Shown in pieces: positions 40,262 through 47,553 of a stretch of 64,000 nucleotides of DNA. The stretch is taken from assembly GCF_014190915.1 (NCBI RefSeq), contig NZ_JACHVU010000002.1, forward strand, positions 248,001 through 312,000, in the 5' to 3' direction. Source of the stretch: Mycolicibacterium iranicum. Lineage in GTDB: Bacteria > Actinomycetota > Actinomycetes > Mycobacteriales > Mycobacteriaceae. Position numbers and translations under genes: made by a program. The notes under the pieces are model-generated. The model worked only from the letters and a program-made list of their open reading frames with translations, was not told where the DNA came from and ran no database searches. Position 1 is the first letter of the stretch, and every line of letters starts with the position of its first letter.

Positions 40262-41857
40262 TCAGTCCTGCGAGAGCGCGCCGTCGATACGCCGCCACAG
40301 ATGGTCGGGGTTGCCGTCGGCGACGGCGCTGGGCAGCAACGACTTCGGAACGTCCTGGTAGCAGACGGGACGCAGGTAGCGCTCGATGGCCAGCGAGCCG
40401 ACGCTCGTGGTGCGCGAGTCCGAGGTGGCGGGGAACGGTCCGCCGTGCACCATCGCGTGGCAGACCTCGACACCGGTGGGCCAACCGCCGAACAGGATTC
40501 GGCCGGCCTTCAGTTCGAGCAGCGGAAGCAGCTTGCCCGCCTCCTCGAGGTCGCTGTCGTCGGCGTGCACGGTGGCGGTCAGCTGTCCCTCGATGCCCTG
40601 GGCGACGGCGCGCAGTTCGTCGGCGTCGGCGCAGCGCACGATCAGGCTCGACGAGCCGAACACCTCGGCCTGCAGGTCCTCGGACGCCAGGAAGCTCTGC
40701 GCATCCGTGGTGAACAACGCTGCGTGACAGGAGGTCTCGCTGGTGCCGGGTTCGCCGCGGCTGATCAGTTCGGCGGCCTTGGTCAGCGATTCGACTCCGG
40801 AGGCGTAGCTGCGCGCGATGTTCGGGGTCAGCATCGGCGTGGCGGGCGACTTCGTGAGCGCCTGGCTGGCCGCCGCGACGAAGTTCGTGAGGCCGGGGCT
40901 GTCGACCGCGATCACGAGGCCGGGGTTGGTGCAGAACTGGCCCGACCCCATGGTGAGCGAGGCGACGAACGCCGTGCCGAGCTCGGCGCCGCGCGTGTCG
41001 AGGGCGCCGTCGAGCAGGAAGACGGGGTTGATCGAGCTCATCTCGGCGTAGACCGGGATCGGCTCGGGGCGGGCGGCCGCCGCGGCGACGAGTGCGGTGC
41101 CGCCGGACCGGGAGCCGGTGAACCCGACGGCCTTGATGCGCGGATCGGTCACCAGCGCGATGCCGAGGTCGGGCCCTGAACCGAAGAGCAGCGAGAAGGT
41201 CCCGGCCGGCAGTCCGCAGGACACGACGGCGTCGGCGATGGCACGCGCGACGAGCTCGGAGGTGCCCGGGTGGGCGTCGTGGCCTTTCACGACGACGGGA
41301 CAACCTGCGGCCAGCGCCGAGGCGGTGTCGCCACCGGCCACGGAGAACGCCAGTGGGAAATTCGAGGCGCTGAACACGGCTACGGGGCCGAGGGGGATGA
41401 AGCGCTGCCGCAGATCGGGGCGGGGCAGCGGGGTCCGGTCGGGCTGCGCGGTGTCGATGCGGGCGCCGTTCCAGCTGCCCTCACGCAGCACGGACGCGAA
41501 CAGGCGCAGCTGTCCGGTGGTGCGGCCGACCTCACCGGTGATGCGGGCCTGCGGCAGCCCGGACTCGGCGACGGTGCGCGCGATCAGGGTCTCGCTGATC
41601 GCCTCGATGTTGGCGGCGATGGTCTCCAGGAACTGCGCGCGCTGCTCCGACGTGCTGGCACGGTAGGTCGCGAACGCGTCGGCGGCCGCGGCGCACGCCG
41701 CGTCCACATGGCTGGAGTCGCCGTGCTGGTAGACCGGCTCCAGCGGGCGGCCGGCGGCCGGGTCGAATGCGCGGACCTCCTGGCCGTTGCCTCGCACCGC
41801 CGTGCCGGCGATCAGCATCTCTCCGGTCAGAGTGGTTCCTGGAATCGTCGCAGTCAT
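40262..41857 (-). CDS. 2,5-dioxovalerate (alpha-ketoglutarate semialdehyde) dehydrogenase
   Basis: 531-residue aldehyde dehydrogenase, the length usual for NADP-dependent alpha-ketoglutarate semialdehyde dehydrogenases of sugar-acid pathways. The cofactor motif VGFTGSRSGG, the general base Glu in VYAEMSSINPVF and the nucleophile Cys in SGQFCTNPGLV are visible. It would form 2-oxoglutarate and feed the TCA cycle. ATG 41857 is chosen because a -10 box TACCGT ends seven nt before it; the in-frame ATG at 41884 lies upstream of that box. It is the first gene of a five-gene operon with kdgD. Confidence 0.88.
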   Translation of the reverse strand: MTATIPGTTLTGEMLIAGTAVRGNGQEVRAFDPAAGRPLEPVYQHGDSSHVDAACAAAADAFATYRASTSEQRAQFLETIAANIEAISETLIARTVAESGLPQARITGEVGRTTGQLRLFASVLREGSWNGARIDTAQPDRTPLPRPDLRQRFIPLGPVAVFSASNFPLAFSVAGGDTASALAAGCPVVVKGHDAHPGTSELVARAIADAVVSCGLPAGTFSLLFGSGPDLGIALVTDPRIKAVGFTGSRSGGTALVAAAAARPEPIPVYAEMSSINPVFLLDGALDTRGAELGTAFVASLTMGSGQFCTNPGLVIAVDSPGLTNFVAAASQALTKSPATPMLTPNIARSYASGVESLTKAAELISRGEPGTSETSCHAALFTTDAQSFLASEDLQAEVFGSSSLIVRCADADELRAVAQGIEGQLTATVHADDSDLEEAGKLLPLLELKAGRILFGGWPTGVEVCHAMVHGGPFPATSDSRTTSVGSLAIERYLRPVCYQDVPKSLLPSAVADGNPDHLWRRIDGALSQD

Positions 41858-41864
41858 GGCTTCC

Positions 41865-41894
41865 ACGGTAGGAGCCATATCCATGCCTGTCCAA
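41865..41894 (-). promoter_or_regulatory. Promoter and possible operator of the second aldarate operon
   Basis: On the minus strand TTGGAC (plus 41889-41894) and TACCGT (plus 41865-41870) are 18 nt apart, with the ATG seven nt further on. An inverted repeat with arms ATGGCT and AGCCAT (plus 41856-41878) is centred on the -10 box and touches the start codon. A protein bound there would block initiation. The LysR product of this operon is one candidate, though LysR sites usually lie further upstream. Confidence 0.5.
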
Positions 41895-42039
41895 GACCGT
41901 TTCGCACACTTTTAATTCAGGCTCGGTATCAATCGAGGGCCTTGCCCGAGGTGGTCCACCGATCGGGGGACATCGAATTCCCCCGGCCGCTCCACCGGCC
42001 GGCCGACAGACGCCGCGCCGCTGCTGCGGCATTCTTATC

Positions 42040-42099
42040 TCATCGCCGGAACACACCGGACGCACAACCGAAAAACACACTCAGACAAAGGAAGTCATC
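42040..42099 (+). promoter_or_regulatory. Leader/upstream element shared with the 12188 gene
   Basis: The segment starts TCATCGCCGGAACACACCGG and continues with ACCGAAAA, CTCAGACA and a GGAAG site before the ATG. These blocks match those in front of the other His-rich peptide gene (12189-12246), with a two-nt difference in overall length. The matching upstream sequence indicates either recent duplication with its control region or selection for a common regulatory leader. Confidence 0.6.
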
Positions 42100-42318
42100 A
42101 TGAACGCCCTCACCCGCATCATCGCCTTGCCCCTGCTGTCGGCCGGCATCCTCGGCGGAGCGCTCGGCATCGCCGGCACGGCAGCCGCTGCAACCCCGCC
42201 GGCACCCACGGGCCACTCCGTCATCAGCAAGCAGGACAAGCCCCAGCCGAACAACCCGACCACCCACACCTGGCGCGAGCGTCACCGGGACAACCACAAC
42301 CACTTCTGGCGCCACTGA
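42100..42318 (+). CDS. Small secreted histidine-rich protein, copy 2
   Basis: 72-residue precursor, the same length as the copy at 11970-12188. The signal peptide MNALTRIIALPLLSAGILGG ends near AAAA. The mature part is about 42 residues with a Pro/Asn-rich middle and a basic, His-containing end RERHRDNHNHFWRH. The His are fewer and spaced by Asn/Asp/Arg compared with the first copy's near-pure His run. A GGAAG site lies nine nt before the ATG, and a strong terminator follows. Metal or haem binding outside the cell is a reasonable guess only. Confidence 0.78.
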   Translation: MNALTRIIALPLLSAGILGGALGIAGTAAAATPPAPTGHSVISKQDKPQPNNPTTHTWRERHRDNHNHFWRH

Positions 42319-42327
42319 GCGCAGGCG

Positions 42328-42353
42328 GCGGCCCTCCCCACGGGGAGGGCCGC
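42328..42353 (+). terminator. Strong intrinsic hairpin after the His-rich gene
   Basis: GCGGCCCTCCCC (42328-42339) and GGGGAGGGCCGC (42342-42353) form a perfect 12-bp stem with a minimal AC loop, followed by TTCGT. The T-run is poor but the stem is very stable. It lies between two convergent genes and could work in both directions. Confidence 0.75.
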
Positions 42354-42429
42354 TTCGTCGTGTCAGCCCAGAGGCGGGAGGCACCGGCAGCGCGAAGGGG
42401 CTTCTGCCCGAACGTATGGCGGTGGAGGC

Positions 42430-43116
42430 TCAGCGGGCGAGCCGCTTCTCGATCACACCCACCAGGGTCGCGGCCGCCTTCTCGTCCCCGGAGATCGACA
42501 ACCGGCCGTCGTCCAGAGCCGTATCGACGGCGAGCTTGCGGCCGACGATCGCGGCGACGGTCGAGGCCGACGAGCGCACCGTGACATCGCCCGGCGTGGC
42601 GGGCGGACCGGGCGTCACCGTCACGTGGCCCTCGCGCAGCCGAAGGCACGCGGTGCTGTCGTCGATGTGGAACTCGTAGACGGCCTCGAGGTCATGCGGC
42701 CCGTCCCGGCGTACGTCGGCGGCCAGGAAGCTCAACAGCCATTCCGCGCGGAACGCCTCGCTGCCTGCGTCGGCGTCGGTCATCTGGTGCCGGGCGCCCC
42801 ACATCGCCAGGGGTACCACGGCGGCAGCGAGTTCCCTTCCGGCGTCGGACAATTCGTAGACCACCGCGGAACCGGGCTTGTCGAGCGCGAGCCGACGCTG
42901 CACCACGCCGTCGGCTTCGAGCTGCCGGACCCGGGCTGCCAGAAGCGAGGTTCCGATGCCGGACAGCGCATCGGCCAGTTCGGTGTAGCGCTTGGGCCCG
43001 GAAGCCAGTTCGCGCACGATCAGCAGCGTCCAGCGTTCACCGACCACGTCGAGCGCATGCGCAAGACCGCAGAACTGGCCATAGGTCCGTCGCGACACGT
43101 CGGCAAGCTTACTCAT
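42430..43116 (-). CDS. HxlR-family regulator with C-terminal SCP2-like domain
   Basis: 228 residues. The winged helix is of the HxlR type: CGLAHALDVVGERWTLLIVR, then RYTELADALSGIGTSLLAAR and VVQRRLALDKPGSAVVYELS. From about residue 140 a sterol-carrier-like domain follows (LEAVYEFHIDDSTACLRLRE, TVRSSASTVAAIVG), which may bind a hydrophobic ligand. ATG 43116 is preferred to the adjacent GTG 43119. It is divergent from the small gene at 43229; the AT-rich 112 nt between them contain TGTTAC twice, a possible operator. Confidence 0.85.
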   Translation of the reverse strand: MSKLADVSRRTYGQFCGLAHALDVVGERWTLLIVRELASGPKRYTELADALSGIGTSLLAARVRQLEADGVVQRRLALDKPGSAVVYELSDAGRELAAAVVPLAMWGARHQMTDADAGSEAFRAEWLLSFLAADVRRDGPHDLEAVYEFHIDDSTACLRLREGHVTVTPGPPATPGDVTVRSSASTVAAIVGRKLAVDTALDDGRLSISGDEKAAATLVGVIEKRLAR

Positions 43117-43228
43117 CACACTCCCATATCCGAATCCAACTTAACTATCTATTTGTTACTTCTAAATCTTATGTTACGTTGCGAAAGGAGAAGCGCAAAG
43201 CGCTGACCTGCACACGAAGGAGTCAGTC

Positions 43229-43426
43229 ATGGCATCGATTGCCGGGTTCCGCCCCTGGGCACGTTGGACACTGGCCGGTCTCATCCCGAAGAGGCGCGCA
43301 GCCGCCGCTGTCGCCGTCGAGGTGGACGTTCCGCTACCCGCACTGCGGACACGACGCTCCTACGCCCCGCCCCGCGACGCGTTCCTGGAGACGTCTGCGA
43401 TGAGACGCGAGATGTACCGGCTCTGA
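43229..43426 (+). CDS. Small basic protein divergent from the HxlR gene
   Basis: 65 residues. An amphipathic N-terminal part (FRPWARWTLAGLIPKRRAAA) is followed by a Pro/Arg-rich tail ending AMRREMYRL. There is no signal peptide or recognised domain. A clear ribosome site GAAGGAG (43216-43222) stands six nt before the ATG, and the AT-rich region upstream is a good place for a promoter. These features, more than the protein sequence, support it as real. It may be a target of the HxlR-family regulator. Confidence 0.55.
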   Translation: MASIAGFRPWARWTLAGLIPKRRAAAAVAVEVDVPLPALRTRRSYAPPRDAFLETSAMRREMYRL

Positions 43427-43728
43427 GGCGGTGCCCGGCTTCTAGGGGTGATTTTCCTGGTCAAGCCCACGCGGTAGCCGTTCTCCTGCCGCTCGGCGCC
43501 CAGGTGGGCATCAAAACCACGCATTCGGCCATCCGCGAGAATGCTCCCGTGTCGCGTCGTCGTGGTAAGAATGCTGCACCCCAGCAGCACGCGATGGCGT
43601 CGTCCTGCACCGGAACGTCCAAACCAGGCAACCGGTCGTCAGGCGACTGACATGCGTCCGGGCAGCCCCGGCAAACATGACGTAGCTTCAATCGACTATC
43701 CGATTGGCCGCAGCCGAGGAGAACACCG
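43427..43728. other. Intergenic region without a recognised gene
   Basis: About 300 nt before the kinase gene. Short open frames exist on both strands but none has a ribosome site or family-like composition. No strong hairpin or palindrome was found. The 3' end holds CGAGGAG, the ribosome site of the kinase gene. Confidence 0.6.
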
Positions 43729-45492
43729 GTGAATGCGACACCATTCGGGCACTATCAGCTCCAGAAGCTGATCGGCCAAGGTGGAATGGGTGAGGTCTAC
43801 CAGGCCTACGACACCAAGACCGATCGCGTCGTCGCACTCAAGGTGCTGCCGCATCACATGGCGCAGGACGAGATCTTCCAGGCCCGGTTCCGTCGCGAAT
43901 CGCAGGCGGCCGCGGGCATCAACGACCCCCACGTCGTCCCGATCCACGGATACGGGGAGATCGACGGCCGCCTCTACCTCGACATGCGCCTCATCGAGGG
44001 CCGCAATCTCGGCACCATGCTGCAGGAGACCGAGAAGCCGCTCGGCGCGGCGTTCGCCGTCACCGTGGTCGAGCAGGTGGCCAATGGGCTCGACGCGGCG
44101 CACAAGCTCGACCTGATCCACCGCGACATCAAGCCGTCGAACATCCTCGTCACCGGGCGCGACTTCGTGTATCTGATCGATTTCGGGCTGGCGCGCAGCG
44201 CGGGGGAGAAGGGCCTGACCACAGCGGGCAGCACGCTGGGCACGCTGGCCTACATGGCGCCCGAGCGTTTCGAGGGCGGCGAGGTGGACGCGTGCTCAGA
44301 CATCTACGCGCTGACGTGTGTGCTCTACGAATGCCTTACCGGCGCAAGGCCTTATCCCGCCGACAGCCTTGAGCAGCAGATCGCCGGGCACATGGTCTCA
44401 CCGATACCCCGGCCCTCCGACGTCGATCCGCGGCTGGCCGCCTTCGACGAGGTGATCGCCAAGGGCATGGCCAAGAAACCGGCCAAGCGCTACCAGTCGG
44501 CCGGTGAGCTCGCCGAGGCGGCCAAGCGCGCGCTGAACTCACCGGTGCGCAGGCCCGGCACCGCCTCCCGGCATGCGGCCGGGCGCCGGGAACGCCGGCG
44601 CCCGCGCAAGGCGCTGCTGGCCGCCGGGGTCGCCGCAGTCGTGATCGCGGCAGCCGGCGTCGGACTCTGGACGTGGGCCCCGTGGGCCGACGACGGTGAG
44701 GACGCCGCGCTGCCGGCGGGCGCCGTCCCCGAGATCGCGGCGACGGTTCCGGCGGACATCCGTGAGACGGGCCGCCTGGTGATCGGCGTCAACGTGCCGT
44801 ATGCGCCGATGGAGTTCAAGAACACCGACGGTCAGCTGGTCGGCTTCGACGTGGAGTTGATGAACGCGGTGTCCCGGGTGCTGGGTCTGGTCCCGGACTA
44901 TCGGGATACCGCGTTCGACACGATCCTGCCCGCCGTCGTGGACGGCAGCTTCGACCTCGGGATGTCCTCGGTCACCGACACCAGGGAACGCGAGGAACTC
45001 GTCGACTTCGTCACCTACTTCCAGGCCGGAACGCAGTGGGCTCGCAGGCCAGGGACCTCGCTGGGCCCGGCCGCGGCCTGCGGTCTCAAGATCGGCGTCG
45101 CCGAGGGCACCCTGCAGCAGACCGAGGAGCTGCCGGCTAAGAGCGACCAGTGCGTGGCGGCCGGAATGCCCCCCGTCGAGATGGTGGTCTTCAAGAGTCA
45201 GGACGAGGTCACCGCAGCGTTGACCCGGGGTGAGGTGGAGGCCATGTCGGCGGACTCGCCGGTCACCGGTTTCGCGATCAAGCTCAGCCGCGGTGAGCTC
45301 GTGCCCGCCGGTGATGTGTTCGATTCCGCACCCTACGGCTGGCCGGTCGCGAAGGAGTCGGGGCTGTCCGAGCCGCTGCGCCGTGCGCTCGAGCATCTGA
45401 TGGAAAGCGGCGAGTACCGCGCCATCGCCACGATGTGGGGCGTTGAACGCGGGATGATCGACAAACCAACGGTCAACGCCGCCACCCGCTGA
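43729..45492 (+). CDS. Ser/Thr protein kinase fused to a periplasmic solute-binding domain
   Basis: 587 residues. Residues 8-270 are a PknB-type kinase with glycine loop IGQGGMGEVYQAYD, the lysine in VALKVLP, the catalytic loop LIHRDIKPSNIL, DFG in YLIDFGLARS and the activation segment TLGTLAYMAPERF. A transmembrane helix is at about 294-316. Residues 345-575 form a family 3 amino-acid-type binding domain (RLVIGVNVPYAPMEFKNTDG, FDLGMSSVTDTRERE). The protein should bind an external solute and signal by phosphorylation inside. GTG 43729 has AGGAG upstream. A CsbD-type operon follows 74 nt later. Confidence 0.9.
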   Translation: MNATPFGHYQLQKLIGQGGMGEVYQAYDTKTDRVVALKVLPHHMAQDEIFQARFRRESQAAAGINDPHVVPIHGYGEIDGRLYLDMRLIEGRNLGTMLQETEKPLGAAFAVTVVEQVANGLDAAHKLDLIHRDIKPSNILVTGRDFVYLIDFGLARSAGEKGLTTAGSTLGTLAYMAPERFEGGEVDACSDIYALTCVLYECLTGARPYPADSLEQQIAGHMVSPIPRPSDVDPRLAAFDEVIAKGMAKKPAKRYQSAGELAEAAKRALNSPVRRPGTASRHAAGRRERRRPRKALLAAGVAAVVIAAAGVGLWTWAPWADDGEDAALPAGAVPEIAATVPADIRETGRLVIGVNVPYAPMEFKNTDGQLVGFDVELMNAVSRVLGLVPDYRDTAFDTILPAVVDGSFDLGMSSVTDTREREELVDFVTYFQAGTQWARRPGTSLGPAAACGLKIGVAEGTLQQTEELPAKSDQCVAAGMPPVEMVVFKSQDEVTAALTRGEVEAMSADSPVTGFAIKLSRGELVPAGDVFDSAPYGWPVAKESGLSEPLRRALEHLMESGEYRAIATMWGVERGMIDKPTVNAATR

Positions 45493-45506
45493 TTCGTCAC
45501 ACCGCT

Positions 45507-45531
45507 GTGTAAAGCGGCCTCTGGGGGGTAT
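45507..45531 (+). promoter_or_regulatory. SigF-like promoter of the CsbD operon
   Basis: GTGT (45507-45510) and GGGTAT (45526-45531) are separated by 15 nt, close to the mycobacterial SigF consensus GTTT-N15-17-GGGTAT. The -35 element sits in the loop of a short inverted repeat CCGCT/AGCGG (45502-45517). The CsbD protein encoded next is a typical general-stress target, which supports the call. Confidence 0.6.
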
Positions 45532-45566
45532 TTCGGCAACTCCACGCCAATCCCAGAAGGAGCGAA

Positions 45567-46112
45567 ATGTCCCAGGACGACAAGGCTGCCGAGACGCGCA
45601 AGAGTGTGCTCGACTCAGTCAAGGGCAAAGCCAAGGAGCTGGCGGGCGCGGTCACAGGCAACGACTCGTTGACCGCCGAGGGCCAGCTCGACCAGGCCGA
45701 GGCCAAGGAACGCCGCGCTGCCAGCACCGCCGAGGCCGAGGCCGACGCCGAAGCCGCCGAGGCCCGGCAACGCGCCCGTGAGGCCGAGCTCGAAGGGGCC
45801 CAGGAGAGGGCCGAGGCCGAGGTCCGTGCGGCCGGTGCCGAGAGCGAGGTGCGCGCCGACCAGGCCGCGCAGCGTCAGATGGCCGAGGAGGCCGGGCGCC
45901 GCGACGCCGCGCGCGCGCAGACCCAGTTCGAGGCCGAGGTCGCCCAGGAGGCGGCCCGCGCCGACGCCGAGAAGCGCGATCAGATCGCCGACGCCGTCGA
46001 GGAGTACGACGAGGCCGTCGACGACTACCGCCAGACCACCAACGAAGCCGAGCAGGACCGCGCCCAGGCCGAGCGTCTGAGGCGCCGCGCTGAAGGCAAC
46101 GAGACCCCCTGA
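45567..46112 (+). CDS. CsbD-like stress protein with long Ala/Glu coiled coil
   Basis: 181 residues. Residues 10-45 match the CsbD general-stress fold (SVLDSVKGKAKELAGAVTGN followed by SLTAEGQLDQ). After this comes a highly charged Ala/Glu/Arg-rich helix of about 125 residues with heptad-like spacing, predicted as coiled coil. There is no export signal. An AAGGAG site precedes the ATG. It is the first of three linked genes, the next starting 32 nt on, and sits behind a SigF-like promoter. The extended helix is far longer than the usual CsbD protein of about 60-70 residues. Confidence 0.8.
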   Translation: MSQDDKAAETRKSVLDSVKGKAKELAGAVTGNDSLTAEGQLDQAEAKERRAASTAEAEADAEAAEARQRAREAELEGAQERAEAEVRAAGAESEVRADQAAQRQMAEEAGRRDAARAQTQFEAEVAQEAARADAEKRDQIADAVEEYDEAVDDYRQTTNEAEQDRAQAERLRRRAEGNETP

Positions 46113-46144
46113 CCAGCCCACCCCAACCCCTGAAGGAGAGACCG

Positions 46145-46822
46145 ATGGCAATCACCGATCTTCCGTTCGCACTTCTGCGAATCCAGTACCGCATCGCCCG
46201 CACGCCGCTGCAGCTCTTGGAGCACAGTGTCATTGCGCGCATGAACACCGAGGCGCCCGCGCGGTTGCTGTTCCAGCGCGCGTTCGGCTCGCTCGACGCG
46301 ACGGCGGGCAACCTGCTGCGTGACGGCAATCTCGAAGAGTCGGGCATTGCGCGGATCGCGCAGGCCGCCGCGCTCGGCGAGGCGATGCGCCTCGACGAGG
46401 AGGCCGAGCAGAAGCAGCAGCAGGCTTCCGACGAGCTCCAGCAGAAGCGGGAGCAGGCCGCCTCGGCCCCGCAGCAGGCGCGCCAGGAGGCCACCGAGCG
46501 TGTGAAGAACGCCCGCGAGACCGCCGATCAGCGCAAAGCCGAGGCCGCGCAGAACGCCGCACAGCGCACTGCGCAGACCAAGCAGCGCATCGACGAGTCG
46601 GCCAATCAGAAGGTGCAGGCTGCGGAGAAGGCCAAGCAGAGCGCTCAGAACCGCAGCAAGGCCGCTCAGAACGCCGAAGAGGCTGTCGCCGAGGCGCAAC
46701 TCGACGACGCGGCCGACAAGCGCAAGGCAGCGACCGGGGCCCGGGCGCACGCCGAACGGCTGGACGACTTCAGCGACGCCGAGAAGCAGAAGCGCCAAGC
46801 CGCGCGGAACAGCGACTCGTGA
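46145..46822 (+). CDS. Coiled-coil protein of the CsbD operon
   Basis: 225 residues. The N-terminal 80 residues contain an amphipathic part (ALLRIQYRIARTPLQLLEHS, then LLFQRAFGSLDATAGNLLRD), possibly membrane-associating. The remaining two thirds are a Gln/Ala/Lys/Glu-rich helix likely to form a coiled coil. No known domain is recognised. AGGAGA stands before the ATG, and the TGA overlaps the GTG of the next gene by 4 nt. Its composition resembles that of the CsbD-linked helix upstream, so the two could pair. Its role is probably in stress or cell-envelope protection, by context only. Confidence 0.75.
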   Translation: MAITDLPFALLRIQYRIARTPLQLLEHSVIARMNTEAPARLLFQRAFGSLDATAGNLLRDGNLEESGIARIAQAAALGEAMRLDEEAEQKQQQASDELQQKREQAASAPQQARQEATERVKNARETADQRKAEAAQNAAQRTAQTKQRIDESANQKVQAAEKAKQSAQNRSKAAQNAEEAVAEAQLDDAADKRKAATGARAHAERLDDFSDAEKQKRQAARNSDS

Positions 46823-47058
46823 CCGCTCTTCCCCCGGATCCCGACCCGATGGACACCCCCGGCGTGGAACGCGCCGGGGGTGTTCTTCCCGGGGACACGC
46901 CTCCAGATTCGGCCCAGACCAAGGCCACAGCCAACAAGGATCCCGCAGCCGGTCGCAATCTGACGCCCCGAGCCGTCGTGACTTTCATCGTGGTGGCGCT
47001 CTTCGTCGCATTGTTCGCCGCGACGGCCGTGTACCTCGTGGTGCGGATGTTCAGCTAG
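46819..47058 (+). CDS. DUF6480-type single-span membrane protein
   Basis: 79 residues. The cytoplasmic part begins LPPDPDPMDTPGVERAGGVL and contains DTPPDSAQTK, matching the DUF6480 pattern known from actinobacteria. One transmembrane helix ends the protein (VVTFIVVALFVALFAATAVY). The GTG start overlaps the preceding stop (GTGA), indicating coupled translation. Function unknown. It completes a stress-type operon of soluble CsbD, coiled-coil and membrane proteins. Confidence 0.8.
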   Translation: MTALPPDPDPMDTPGVERAGGVLPGDTPPDSAQTKATANKDPAAGRNLTPRAVVTFIVVALFVALFAATAVYLVVRMFS

Positions 47059-47080
47059 GAGCAGGTCAACCGGACGTTTC

Positions 47081-47515
47081 TCAGTGGGACGCCGCGGTGC
47101 GGTAGTCCAGACATACCGTTGTCCCGTCGAGCCGGCCGTTGATCGTGCAATGGTCGGCCATGGCGTGCATCAACACCACGCCGCGACCGCGACGATCGTT
47201 CTTGCGATGGGGACCGGGCTGACGCCAGGTGCCGTGGTCGGTGACGCAGACGCTCAGGCAACCGTCGGACGGTTCGAAGTCCGCCTGGACGGCCATGGTG
47301 CCGACCGCGTGGTGGTCGGAGTAGGCGTGGTCGACACAGTTGGCCAGCGCTTCGTTCACCGCCAGCAGGATCTCGTTGGTCTGCAGGGCAGGGACTCCGC
47401 GCTCGCGCAGCCAGGTGCCGAATTGATCACGAAGATGCGCGGCACTAGCGGCGGTCGCCACCCCCCTCACTGTCAACTGCTCTGAGGTGGGTGACACCAC
47501 CGCTGTAGTACTCAT
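47081..47515 (-). CDS. RsbW-like ATP-binding anti-sigma/serine kinase protein
   Basis: 144 residues of the HATPase_c_2 (RsbW/SpoIIAB) family. The N-box appears in LAVNEALANCVDHAYSDH and the G1/G2 region in CVTDHGTWRQPGPHRKND and RGRGVVLMHAMAD. Such proteins bind and inhibit a sigma factor or phosphorylate an anti-sigma antagonist. No sigma or antagonist gene is adjacent, so it is an orphan. A GGGTAA box nine nt before the ATG, with GTCT 16 nt further up, is weakly SigF-like. It converges on the CsbD operon. Confidence 0.8.
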   Translation of the reverse strand: MSTTAVVSPTSEQLTVRGVATAASAAHLRDQFGTWLRERGVPALQTNEILLAVNEALANCVDHAYSDHHAVGTMAVQADFEPSDGCLSVCVTDHGTWRQPGPHRKNDRRGRGVVLMHAMADHCTINGRLDGTTVCLDYRTAASH

Positions 47516-47553
47516 GCCTGTTGCTTACCCACGTGTGCGCGCAAATAGACCCG

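Noticed and set aside
38127..40361. A 744-codon open frame on the plus strand across the dehydratase and KdgD genes
   Set aside because: It crosses two genes with unmistakable enzyme motifs on the other strand and has Arg/Gly/His shadow composition.
25403..41857. A genomic island or prophage covering the accessory operons
   Set aside because: No integrase, transposase, attachment repeats or tRNA junction were found, and codon/GC character looks the same as in the flanks.
43461..43691. Minus-strand frame of 76 codons before the kinase gene
   Set aside because: No ribosome site, no recognisable composition, and several overlapping frames of similar length occur in the same gap.
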